A stretch of DNA of 64,000 nt from Myxococcales bacterium (GTDB lineage: Bacteria > Myxococcota_A > UBA9042 > GCA-2863065), in NCBI GenBank assembly GCA_018780435.1, contig JADMJS010000056.1, forward strand, positions 1 to 64,000. The letters run 5' to 3'. The position numbers and the translations under genes are program-made. Below are positions 9,377-19,842 of this stretch, piece after piece. The notes below the pieces were generated by a model. It was not told the origin of the DNA, did not search any database, and worked only from the letters and a program-made list of their open reading frames with translations. Positions within the stretch are counted from its first letter, which is position 1; each line of letters begins with the position of its first letter.

Positions 9377-11368
9377 TCAGGCGAGGCGCACGATGCCGGT
9401 CTGGTTGACGACATACAGCACGAAGAGAACGAGCTGACGAGCCTCGGGAGTTCGCCCATGATCACGCATGAGCGCGGACACCGACGTTGGGCGGCCCGCG
9501 ATGGCCGTGTAGATTCGGTGCTCGCGCGGGGTGAGCTTCATCTGGCTCGGATCGAAGGGCAGGTCGGCCGCGAGGCGAACGGACCGGTCGGCGTTGGCTA
9601 CCAAGAACTGGTCCAGGAACGCGGGTTGGAGATAGCGGCGCGCGCCTTCGACGACGGCGGCAATCGGCTCGAAAGACGGCGCGATGCCCTCGCCGAGCGC
9701 GTCACTGCCGCTGAAATACTCGTAGCGGCCGTCCACGATGGCGAAGATCGACACGAAGCGCTCGAAGAGCTGCCCTTCGAGAGCGCTCGAGAGCCTAGCC
9801 GCGTCGATGTAGCCCAGCTTGACGAGTGTGGCGCCGAGCGGGAGGCCGTCGGTGTTCGACTGTTGCAGCGCGGTCTGGAGCTGGTCGGCAGTGAGCAGAT
9901 GTTTGGCCACGAGCATTGGGCCAAGGAGCTCGCCCTTCTGGTTCGAGACCACCTTCACGGGCTTTCCGCGCCGGAAGAAGATCTCCTTCAGCACCGCTGT
10001 CGAGCGGATGCGAATACGCGCCGAGCGCTTACGGGAGATGATGTCGGCGATGGCGCGAAACGACGACCGAGGGCCGAAGTCGCCGATCTCGAGCGGCGAC
10101 TCCGACGGCGCCGAAGCCTCCTCGGGTACGAGCGCCCGGATTCCGGTGACCTCGGAGAGGGGCTGCCACGGATCGCCGTCAACACTGGTGAGTTCGGTCG
10201 GCAGGACGGCCTGGGCCCGGATGAGCCGGATGAGGTTCTTGGCGTCGACGGGGCCGAAGGTGCCGCCTTGCCCGGTCTTGAAGGTGAAGTGTGAGCCCTC
10301 GAGCCGGCGTGCGTCACTACTGTCGGTCGGGATCGGCTTCCTGGACTTGCGACCCTCGTTCACGACCGTATTCGGCTGCGTGCTGCCGCGTGGCATGCCC
10401 GCCACCGAACGGTCGGCCAGGAGCGCCGAGTCGTGAGTCAGGGCCCGATCGCGTCCGAAGAGCTCGTCGAGGTAGCGCGCAAATGCGTGAGGCGTGACGC
10501 GGAGCCGATGTTCGAAGAGGTAGTGGCTGATGGCCTCTTCGATCTCGTAGGCGGTCTGAAAGCGGGAGTCGACGTTGCGCATCAGCGACCGCCGGATGAT
10601 CTCCTTCACCCCTTCCGGGATGGTCGGATACCGCGCGAGGCGAGCGTCGACGTCGGCGTCACGGACGTTGGTGAGCGTCTCGATCTCGCTACGACCGAGA
10701 AAGAGGCGCTTCAGCGTGAAGATCTCGTAGAGGATGATCCCGATGGAGAAGAGGTCACTGCGGCTGTCGACCTGCTTTGCGGTAACCTGCTCCGGGCTCA
10801 TGTACCCGAGCTTGCCCTTCAGGCGATCGTCGGCCGCCGCGGGTGTATCCGACGCGCTCACCTTCGCGACCCCGAAGTCAGTGAGCTTCACCTCGCCTTC
10901 CCACGTGACCAGGACGTTCGACGGCGAGACGTCGAGGTGGACCATGTTGAGCGGGTTCCCGTAGATGTCGGTCGCCGAGTGCGCGTAGCCGAGCCCTTTG
11001 CAGACCTCCGTGACGATGTGTAGGCAAAGCTCCGCGGGGATCGGCTTCTTCGACTTCGCCGCCATGGTCAGGATCTTCAGCAGATCCGGGCCGTTGACGT
11101 ATTCCATCGCGATGAAGTACTCGCCGTCCTCCTCGCCGAGCTCGTAGATCTGCACGATGTTGGCATGGTGCAGAATCGAAGTGACCTTCGCCTCCTGCAC
11201 GAACATCGTGATGAACTGCCGGTTCTTGGCGAACTTCGGCAGGATCTTCTTCAAGACGAGGATCTTCTCGAAGCCGTCGACCCCGCCTAGGCTGGCCTTC
11301 CAGATCTCGGCCATGCCGCCCGACCCGATCTTCTCGAGGAGGGTGTATTTGCCGAATCGGGTGCCCAC
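9377..11368 (-). CDS. Serine/threonine protein kinase with C-terminal GYF_2-like and DUF4388/PATAN-like regions
   Basis: FGKYTLLEKIGSGGMAEIWKA, MVHLDVSPSNVLV, KLTDFGVAK; C-terminal FRAIADIISRKRSARIRIRS...KEIFFRRGKPVKVVSN. Confidence 0.88.
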   Translation of the reverse strand: MGTRFGKYTLLEKIGSGGMAEIWKASLGGVDGFEKILVLKKILPKFAKNRQFITMFVQEAKVTSILHHANIVQIYELGEEDGEYFIAMEYVNGPDLLKILTMAAKSKKPIPAELCLHIVTEVCKGLGYAHSATDIYGNPLNMVHLDVSPSNVLVTWEGEVKLTDFGVAKVSASDTPAAADDRLKGKLGYMSPEQVTAKQVDSRSDLFSIGIILYEIFTLKRLFLGRSEIETLTNVRDADVDARLARYPTIPEGVKEIIRRSLMRNVDSRFQTAYEIEEAISHYLFEHRLRVTPHAFARYLDELFGRDRALTHDSALLADRSVAGMPRGSTQPNTVVNEGRKSRKPIPTDSSDARRLEGSHFTFKTGQGGTFGPVDAKNLIRLIRAQAVLPTELTSVDGDPWQPLSEVTGIRALVPEEASAPSESPLEIGDFGPRSSFRAIADIISRKRSARIRIRSTAVLKEIFFRRGKPVKVVSNQKGELLGPMLVAKHLLTADQLQTALQQSNTDGLPLGATLVKLGYIDAARLSSALEGQLFERFVSIFAIVDGRYEYFSGSDALGEGIAPSFEPIAAVVEGARRYLQPAFLDQFLVANADRSVRLAADLPFDPSQMKLTPREHRIYTAIAGRPTSVSALMRDHGRTPEARQLVLFVLYVVNQTGIVRLA

Positions 11369-11374
11369 CCGCAG

Positions 11375-11716
11375 CTACTCCTGCTGCTTCTCGAGCGCGC
11401 GGATGAGCTCTAGATCCGCCTTGCACGCATCGAGATCGTCCGCGTTCGCTTTCTGGGCTTCGGTCTTCAGTGACTCGCAAGACGCCGTGATGGTGCGGAT
11501 CTTGTCGCACGGATCGACAGGCGCTTTGGTCGGATCGTCGATGGGTGGCGCCGGCGGGGCCGCTTTGCACGCGTCGAGGTCGTCGCCCGCGCGCTCGCAG
11601 ACGGCGTCGGCGAGCTTCACACACGCGTTGTCGCACGATGTCAGCGCCAGCGACGCGAGTGGCAGCCAGAGGATGACGGCCCCCAAGCGGCGGATTGACC
11701 GTGCCTTTGACGCCAC
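11375..11716 (-). CDS. Small Cys-containing lipoprotein, unknown function
   Basis: Signal peptide plus lipobox-like LALTSCDN. Confidence 0.55.
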   Translation of the reverse strand: MASKARSIRRLGAVILWLPLASLALTSCDNACVKLADAVCERAGDDLDACKAAPPAPPIDDPTKAPVDPCDKIRTITASCESLKTEAQKANADDLDACKADLELIRALEKQQE

Positions 11717-11720
11717 GCCG

Positions 11721-12644
11721 TCAGCTCCCTTTCGCGATAGGGAGGGTCACGGTCGCGTCACTGTCCGCGAGCGAACGACTGTCCGAGATCGAGTGACTGC
11801 CGACCTGCGTGCCTTCGGGGTGGAGGCTGATGATGAGCGCAGTGATGTTGTCGACGCCGCCACGGTTGTTCGCTTCCGAGACGAGCGAGGCGCACGCGCT
11901 TCGGGCGCTCTCGGCGCTGACGACGATCTGGCAGATGTCGTCATCGTTCAGCAGGTCGGTCAGGCCGTCCGAGCAGAGGAGGAAGTGGTCGCCGACCCGG
12001 CTCTCTTTGTAGAAGGTGTCCACCTTGACGCGTTCCCCGAGGCCGAGCGCGCGGACGATGACGTTCTTGTACGGGAAGCGGGGGAGGTCCTCTTTGCGGA
12101 GGATCTTCATCTTCACGTACTCGTTCGCGAGCGAGTGATCTTCGGTGAGCTGGGTGATGCGGCCAGCGCGGATGCGGTAGACCCGGCTGTCACCGACGTA
12201 GCCCACGTACACTCGGGCGCCGACGAAGAGCGTCGCGACGACCGTGGTGCCCATGTCCTTGAATTGGGGGAAGCGCTTGGCGGTCGAGAAGATGTTCAGG
12301 TTGGCCGCTTCGAGCGCCTTCCAGAGCCGAAACTCGTCGAAGCTGCGGCGGCGCTGGCCTGCCGTGCGGCGGCGGCGGTACGAATCGAAGGCCTTGTCGA
12401 GCCGATCGTCGGTGGCGGCTGTCTCGAAAAAGCCGCGGATGGCCTCGACCGCGAGTCGGCTCGCAATCTCACCGCTGTTGTGGCCGCCCATCCCGTCGGC
12501 GACGACGTAGAGACCGAACTCATCCATGACGAGGTCGCTGTCCTCGTTCTTCTCTCGCACGCGGCCGACGTCAGAAAGGACGGCGCTTTCGAGATCGAAA
12601 GGGAAAACGGGGCGAGCGGAGTTGGACGAGAGCGGAGTTTCCAC
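11721..12644 (-). CDS. PP2C-family protein serine/threonine phosphatase
   Basis: SDVGRVREKNEDSDLV, YVVADGMGGHNSGEIAS, LLCSDGLTDLL, GGVDNITALII. Confidence 0.9.
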   Translation of the reverse strand: METPLSSNSARPVFPFDLESAVLSDVGRVREKNEDSDLVMDEFGLYVVADGMGGHNSGEIASRLAVEAIRGFFETAATDDRLDKAFDSYRRRRTAGQRRRSFDEFRLWKALEAANLNIFSTAKRFPQFKDMGTTVVATLFVGARVYVGYVGDSRVYRIRAGRITQLTEDHSLANEYVKMKILRKEDLPRFPYKNVIVRALGLGERVKVDTFYKESRVGDHFLLCSDGLTDLLNDDDICQIVVSAESARSACASLVSEANNRGGVDNITALIISLHPEGTQVGSHSISDSRSLADSDATVTLPIAKGS

Positions 12645-12747
12645 GGGTGCCTCGCACCATAATCGCGCCTGAAAGGGCCCGTCAACGTCGAAGTCCCCGA
12701 AAGCTACCCCCGCCTCACTCTGGCGCGAGTTCCGGCGAGGTGAGCCT

Positions 12748-13689
12748 TCAGCCTTTCTTCCGATAGAAGTCCTCGGCCGTCTCCTTGGACGAGTACCGAG
12801 GGACGAAGCGGAGCTCCTCGTGGCACCTTGACGCGTCGGCCACCCAGACGTAGCGGAAGAGATCGTGGATCTCCGGTGCGACGTTGGCCACGTCGGCGTC
12901 GTAGAGCACGTGGTGCAGTGGGTAGGCGCCCAGCGCCGCGACGGGCGCGATTCGGCGACGGCCCATGCGGAGCGCGAGCGAGAGGGGCAGCGCCCCTTCT
13001 CCGACCACGTTGAAGGGGCCGTCGACGCCGTCGAGCGCGGCGTGGACGAGCGCGGCGATGACGTCGTCTTCGTGGACGAACTGTAGCGGCGGGTCCTCGC
13101 CTTCGATTACGGGAGCTGCCTTCCGTTGGAGGTAGTCCGTGATGAAGCTCGGCACGCTGGCGCCGAGGACGAGCCCGAAGCGGAGAATCGTGACGCCAGC
13201 GTCCACATCGAGGGTCAACTCGCGCATGGCGCGTTCGCCCGCGATCTTGTCTCGCACCCAGTCGGAGTGAGCGGTGTCCGCGAAGAGCGTGTCTTCGTCG
13301 GAGTACGTCGGATCCGACGGCAGCGCTCCGTAGATGGCTGTGGTGCTCGCGAAGACGATGCGGCGTACCGGACGGGCGGCGACCGCCTTGCCCAGCGCTC
13401 TCACTTCGGCCGCCGTGTCGCGTGCTTCGCCGGGATGTCCGAGATAGCCGAGGTAAATGACGGTATCGACGTCGTGGGCGTCGATGGCCGCGGCGAGGGC
13501 CTCGGCGCCTCCTGCGGTAGACAAGTCGGCGACGAATTCGCCGTCGGCGACCTTCGGGCCGCTCTTACCGTGTACGACGACCGAGCGATGGACTCGGCCG
13601 CTCTTGGTGAGTGCTTGGGTGAGTCGCGTGCCGAGAGCGCTCTGAGCGCTCGTCACGGCTACGGTTCTCAAGTTCGATCGAACGCTCAT
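12748..13689 (-). CDS. NAD-dependent epimerase/dehydratase (SDR)
   Basis: Rossmann-like N-terminus, VRRIVFASTTAIYG, ILRFGLVLG, PFNVVGEGALPLS. Confidence 0.8.
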   Translation of the reverse strand: MSVRSNLRTVAVTSAQSALGTRLTQALTKSGRVHRSVVVHGKSGPKVADGEFVADLSTAGGAEALAAAIDAHDVDTVIYLGYLGHPGEARDTAAEVRALGKAVAARPVRRIVFASTTAIYGALPSDPTYSDEDTLFADTAHSDWVRDKIAGERAMRELTLDVDAGVTILRFGLVLGASVPSFITDYLQRKAAPVIEGEDPPLQFVHEDDVIAALVHAALDGVDGPFNVVGEGALPLSLALRMGRRRIAPVAALGAYPLHHVLYDADVANVAPEIHDLFRYVWVADASRCHEELRFVPRYSSKETAEDFYRKKG

Positions 13690-13801
13690 GGGGCCATTAT
13701 GGCCCTTTCACTCCTCGTGTGGAAGCAGGGGGCCAAAAGCAACCCACGGGCGCGAGTACTGCAAACTGGAGAAAAGCGGCGACGGGCCCGATAACGAACG
13801 G

Positions 13802-15366
<1,565 letters not shown>

Positions 15367-15370
<4 letters not shown>

Positions 15371-15900
15371 GCCGCAGCCAGTACCCCGGGGACCCACCGG
15401 GCGACGCGCGATCCGGGGCTCGCCGAGCTGCGCTCCACCTGCTGCTCGGCGCACTCGCGACGTTGGCCGGTTGGCTGCTCATCGTGTTGCTGGAGGCGGT
15501 GAGGCCGACTCCCGCGGGCGGCCGGACGGCGCCTCTTCTCTACATGATCACGGTCTTCCCCTTCTTCGGGTTCGCTGTAGCGGAGTGGCTCGCCCTTGCC
15601 GGGACCGCACGCCGCCACCTTACCGTGGAGCTCGGGCTCCTCACGGCCTTCGCCTTTGCACGGCTCCTACTCGGCGTGCCGGCGAGCGGCCACATCATGA
15701 TGATGGCGTGGTTTCTGCTGACCGTGTGGCGCTTCACCCCGCGCGCGCTGGCCTTGATCGAGGCGACGCTCGCCCTCGTTGCCCTCGGGGGCTACTTGTG
15801 GGCCAAGCTCGTGCTGTGGGACGACACGTTTACGCCCATCAGCGGCGCGCTACTCGGGGCCGCGGTGTGGGCCAGCGCTCGGTGGCTCGAACGGCGCTGA
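15367..15900 (+). CDS. Predicted integral membrane protein
   Basis: GTG start in a GTGA overlap with the upstream stop; several hydrophobic helices. Confidence 0.6.
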
Positions 15901-15924
15901 GCCGGCCGCAGGTCGAGGCTGGGG

Positions 15925-16575
15925 TCAGCCCGGGGTCTCGGGGGCCGCCTTGGCGCTCCGCCAAGCTCGGAAGGCGGCGTAGAGGCCGGGCGAGATCGAG
16001 AGCAAGACCACGATGATGATGATCTTCTCGATGTGCTTTCCGATGTCCGGGATCTGCGAGCCGAGGAAGTAGCCGAGGAACGTCATCGACGAGATCCAAA
16101 GCACGCCGCCCGTGATGTTGAACACGGCGAAGCGGCGGTATGGCATGCCCGCGACGCCCGCGACGACCGGAGCGAAGGTGCGCGCGAAGGGCATGAAGCG
16201 GGCGACGACGATGGTCTTGCCGCCGTGCTTCTCGTAGAAGGCCTGCGTGGCGAGGAGGTGCTTCTTCTTGAAGAAGCGCGAATCGGGCTTGTTGAAGAGG
16301 GCCGGGCCCGTCTTTCTGCCGAACCAGTAGCCCACCGCGTCGCCGATGACGGCCGCCGGGATGAGGATCGCGTTCATGAGCCAGATGTCGAGCGGATGCG
16401 AGTGACCCGGGACCGCGAAGAGTCCGGCCGTCACGAGCAGCGAGTCGCCGGGGAGGAAGAAACCCGCGAGCAACCCGGTCTCCGCGAAGATGATGGCGGC
16501 AAGGCCCCAATAGCCACACCAACTGACGAGGTGCGACATGTCCTGGAAGCCGAAGAAGTGAAGGATGTGGTCCAA
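15925..16575 (-). CDS. DedA family membrane protein
   Basis: FAETGLLAGFFLPGDSLLVTAG, FGRKTGPALF, VVARFMPFARTFAPVVAGVAGM; TTG start at 16575 gives a typical ~216-aa DedA. Confidence 0.88.
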   Translation of the reverse strand: MDHILHFFGFQDMSHLVSWCGYWGLAAIIFAETGLLAGFFLPGDSLLVTAGLFAVPGHSHPLDIWLMNAILIPAAVIGDAVGYWFGRKTGPALFNKPDSRFFKKKHLLATQAFYEKHGGKTIVVARFMPFARTFAPVVAGVAGMPYRRFAVFNITGGVLWISSMTFLGYFLGSQIPDIGKHIEKIIIIVVLLSISPGLYAAFRAWRSAKAAPETPG

Positions 16576-16771
16576 AGCAGGTGCCTCTCGTGGTCTTTCG
16601 CCGCGCGTCGTGCCGCCGCCGGGCGTGAAGGGGCGCAACCTACCCGTCGTCAACGGTCCGATCAAGGCTGACTGCGGCGGAGACGACGAGCCTCCAACCG
16701 CCCCCCGAAGTTGACCCGAGAAAAGTGCGATGCGTATTCTCCGCGTTCGCCCCCGCGTCGGGGGGATCGGG

Positions 16772-17272
16772 ATGGGCCTGTTGTTCACGAGCGAACCCGT
16801 AGCGAACGTCACCAGCAGCAATCAGGTGCTCGTCAGCGCGTGCCTCCTCGGTGTCTCCTGCCGTTACGACGGCCTCTCCAAGCCGCTCCCTGATGCTGAC
16901 CGGCTGGGAGCCCAGGGGCTCATCCCCGTCTGCCCCGAGGTGATGGCCGGCTTCGGGGTGCCGAGGCCCGCCATCGAACGGCGCGAGGACGGTCGCGTCG
17001 TGGTCTGCGATAGTGGCGAAGACGTCACCGAGCGCCTCGAGCGGGCCGCGCACGCCATCGCCGACCTCGCGAGCGCCCACGGCGTGACCACGGCGTGGCT
17101 CAAGGAGTACAGCCCGAGCTGCGGGAGCACGTTCCTGAAGCGCGGTGGCGTCGCCGTGCCAGGGGAAGGCCTGGCCGCAGCCGTGCTTCGACGCCGTGGG
17201 ATGACCGTACTCCCGGCCGATGGACCCTGTTCACCGCTGGCTCCGGAGCCGGGCGCAGTGGAGACGCGATGA
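16772..17272 (+). CDS. DUF523 domain-containing protein
   Basis: VLVSACLLGVSCRYDGLSKP, IPVCPEVMAGFGVPRPA, AWLKEYSPSCGS. Confidence 0.85.
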   Translation: MGLLFTSEPVANVTSSNQVLVSACLLGVSCRYDGLSKPLPDADRLGAQGLIPVCPEVMAGFGVPRPAIERREDGRVVVCDSGEDVTERLERAAHAIADLASAHGVTTAWLKEYSPSCGSTFLKRGGVAVPGEGLAAAVLRRRGMTVLPADGPCSPLAPEPGAVETR

Positions 17273-18750
17273 GTGACGCCTTCTACGACGTCATCGTCGT
17301 CGGCACCGAGCTCGCCGGCCTGGTCGCAGCGGCGATGCTCGCCAAGCGGAACTACCGGGTCCTCGTGCTGGGCCACGGCCCGTCGCCGAGTGAGTTCCAC
17401 ATCGACGGTATCCGCTACTCCCGACGGCCGAGCCTGTTCTCGGGCTTCGAGACGTCCGGGCTCATCAAACGAGCCTTCGCGGAGCTCGCCCTGTCGGTCG
17501 AGATGCAGAACCGACCGAAGGTCTTCGAGCCCTACTATCAGGTCGTCATGCCGGGGCGCCGAATCGACCTCTCGTCCAAAGAGGCCATCCTCCAACGGGA
17601 GTTCGAACGCGAGTTCCCCGGCGATCTCGAACGAATTCAACAGTTTTACCGCATCGTTCGCGACGGCAACGCCAAGCTCTCGAAGCTGCTCGACGAAGTC
17701 CCCGTGCTCCCCCCGGATGGCTTCTTCGAAGGGCGCGCTTGGCGAAAGCTCCTCGCGGCGTCGCTCGAACCTGGCATCGCCGACCCGCTGAGCATCTTCC
17801 CCGAGGGGCACCCGTTCCGAGCCTTCGCGCTCGCGCCACTCGCGTTCTCGTCGGGGTGCCAGATGACGCCGCACTCGGTCGTGCAGCTCGTCCGGCTCCA
17901 GTCCCACCTCGGGCGCGGGCTCTACGACATCGAAGGCGGCGTCGACAAGCTGAAGCGCATCTTCATCGACAAAGTGAAGTCCAACTGCGGCGACTTCCGC
18001 GATCGCGCCACCATCGAGAAGCTCGTCACCAAACGCGGCAAGGTGCGCGAGGTCATCCTGAAAGACCGGCGCGAAGTGCTCGGCTGTGAAGCGGTCATCT
18101 GCAACATGGATTTGAAGCGCTTCTTCAGCCTCATCCCGCAAGAGGATCAAAACGAGCGATTCCACCTGAAGATGCTGGAGCTTCAGCCGGTCTCGGCCAT
18201 CTACACCACGAACTTCGCGGTGAAGGCCGACGCGATCCCCGTAGGCATGGCCAACCACGTCTTCCAGATCGAGTCGGTCAAGCGGCCGCTCGAGGGTGAG
18301 AACGCCGTGCTCATCAGCGTCGATCCATCGGGCCCGCAGGACGATCCCAGTATCCGAGTCATCGCGGTGTCGACCCGACTCCCCGCGCGTTCACTCCGGT
18401 TGACGCCCGAGAACGTCGTCGCCATGGACGAACGCTTGGCGCAGTGTGTGAAGAACGTCATCCCCTTCTTCGACGAACACCTCGTCGCGCGCGCGCCCGG
18501 CTGCCTATCCATCGACCGGCGGACCGGTGAGCCGTCGGTCGACGCGACCCTGCTCGCGCCGGTCTACGCGAGCGCGCTCGAAGACACGCTCGACACGACG
18601 CCGGTGGCCGCACGCACCGCCTACAAGAACGTCTTCGTCGCAGGCGATCAGCTCTACACGGGCCTCGGTTTCGAGGGTTCGTTCTATGGGAGCTTGAACG
18701 TCTTGAAGCTCACGACGGAGCTCGTGACGCGGAAGACGCTGCTCAACTGA
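17269..18750 (+). CDS. FAD-dependent oxidoreductase, phytoene desaturase/protoporphyrinogen oxidase-like
   Basis: DVIVVGTELAGLVAAAMLAKRNYRVLVLG dinucleotide-binding motif; C-terminal NVFVAGDQLYTGLGFEGSFYGS; 4-bp overlap with DUF523 gene. Confidence 0.75.
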   Translation: MSDAFYDVIVVGTELAGLVAAAMLAKRNYRVLVLGHGPSPSEFHIDGIRYSRRPSLFSGFETSGLIKRAFAELALSVEMQNRPKVFEPYYQVVMPGRRIDLSSKEAILQREFEREFPGDLERIQQFYRIVRDGNAKLSKLLDEVPVLPPDGFFEGRAWRKLLAASLEPGIADPLSIFPEGHPFRAFALAPLAFSSGCQMTPHSVVQLVRLQSHLGRGLYDIEGGVDKLKRIFIDKVKSNCGDFRDRATIEKLVTKRGKVREVILKDRREVLGCEAVICNMDLKRFFSLIPQEDQNERFHLKMLELQPVSAIYTTNFAVKADAIPVGMANHVFQIESVKRPLEGENAVLISVDPSGPQDDPSIRVIAVSTRLPARSLRLTPENVVAMDERLAQCVKNVIPFFDEHLVARAPGCLSIDRRTGEPSVDATLLAPVYASALEDTLDTTPVAARTAYKNVFVAGDQLYTGLGFEGSFYGSLNVLKLTTELVTRKTLLN

Positions 18751-18772
18751 CGCGCCCGGCCGCCTCGGGGTA

Positions 18773-19489
18773 TCAGGGGAGCTGAATTCGCCCGTCCGAG
18801 CCGGCTTCCGTGTCTTCCGGCATGCCCAGGACGACGCCTGTGACCGTGCCCCCGACTACGACGGCGCCGATGATGGTCCAGAACCACCACTTCTTGTAGA
18901 TGGGGTCCTCGTCCGGCTCCAGCTCGGAGCTGGTCACTGCCGCCGGTTCGAGCGTCACGAGCAGGTCGAAGACCTTGCCACCTTCCAGCTCGACGGTCTG
19001 CGTGAAGGCCTTGTGGCCCGGCGCTTGGACTAGGATCTGCCGCTTGCCGGCCGGCACGTCCGCGTCAAAGGGAGCGGTGCCCGCGATCTTGCCATCCACC
19101 GCGATGGTGGCCCCATCGATGTTGGTTCGAATCTTCACGATGCCCGCGACGGCGATGAGATCCGCCTCGAACTCGGCCGTCTCGCCCGCGACGATGGTCA
19201 CCTGATCGGCGACTTCGGTGTGGCCGCGGGCAAAGACGCGAACCGAGTGTTCGCCCGGCGTGAGCTCGAGAGGCCCGGTCAGCGGGATCTTTCCGACGAG
19301 CTTGCCGTCGACTTCGACGGAGGCGCCTTGCACGAAGGAGAAGACCGCGAGCTGGCCGGTGGTCGCTTGACGCTTGCTCTTCGGCGGCTTCGACAGCGCG
19401 ATGGCGGGCGTGAACACGGCTCCGGCCATCGCGAACGAGGTCAAGCAGGCGATGAGCCGAGAGAAGGGGCGCGGTCGGGAGGCGATCAT
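18773..19489 (-). CDS. PEGA domain-containing protein with C-terminal TM
   Basis: FVQGASVEVDGKLVGKIPLTGPLELTPGEHSVRV; TNIDGATIAVDGKIAGTAPFDADVPAGKRQILV. Confidence 0.75.
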   Translation of the reverse strand: MIASRPRPFSRLIACLTSFAMAGAVFTPAIALSKPPKSKRQATTGQLAVFSFVQGASVEVDGKLVGKIPLTGPLELTPGEHSVRVFARGHTEVADQVTIVAGETAEFEADLIAVAGIVKIRTNIDGATIAVDGKIAGTAPFDADVPAGKRQILVQAPGHKAFTQTVELEGGKVFDLLVTLEPAAVTSSELEPDEDPIYKKWWFWTIIGAVVVGGTVTGVVLGMPEDTEAGSDGRIQLP

Positions 19490-19537
19490 GGGCTGATCGT
19501 AGGCGGGACCGCGGGTTGGGTCAAACGTGGACGAGCA

Positions 19538-19564
19538 TTCAGCTTTCAGCTTTCAGCTTTCAGC
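19538..19564. repeat. Short tandem repeat, unit TTCAGCT (3 full copies + TTCAGC)
   Basis: ttcagctttcagctttcagctttcagc read directly. Confidence 0.9.
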
Positions 19565-19663
19565 CCCGATGCCGGCGTCGCCGACTCAAGCCGACTCTCA
19601 GGACCGACTCGGTTCCGAGGGCAGCTGTCGGCGGAGCCGGCGAGGCGCTCAGTGCTGCACATT

Positions 19664-19780
19664 AGCTATCGGCGGTCAGCCGTCAGCTTCCGGCCCCGAC
19701 GGGCCGGCCGACCTGTCGTCCCTCCCGCGACGATAGCTGTCCTCGCCGGGCTGGCCGCTGACCGCCGAAGGCTGATAGCT
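19664..19780. repeat. Intergenic imperfect inverted repeat (AGCTATCGGCGGTCAGC ... GCTGACCGCCGAAGGCTGATAGCT), REP/MITE-like
   Basis: Arms 19664-19680 and 19757-19780 complementary except for a 7-nt insertion. Confidence 0.6.
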
Positions 19781-19842
19781 CGGCGCCAGCTCCGGCTGAA
19801 GCCGGCACCGCCGGCCCTGGAGCTGATCGCTGGGGCGCCCGA

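Noticed and set aside
16864-18258. 464-aa minus ORF opposite DUF523/FAD oxidoreductase genes
   Set aside because: Overlaps two well-supported plus-strand genes
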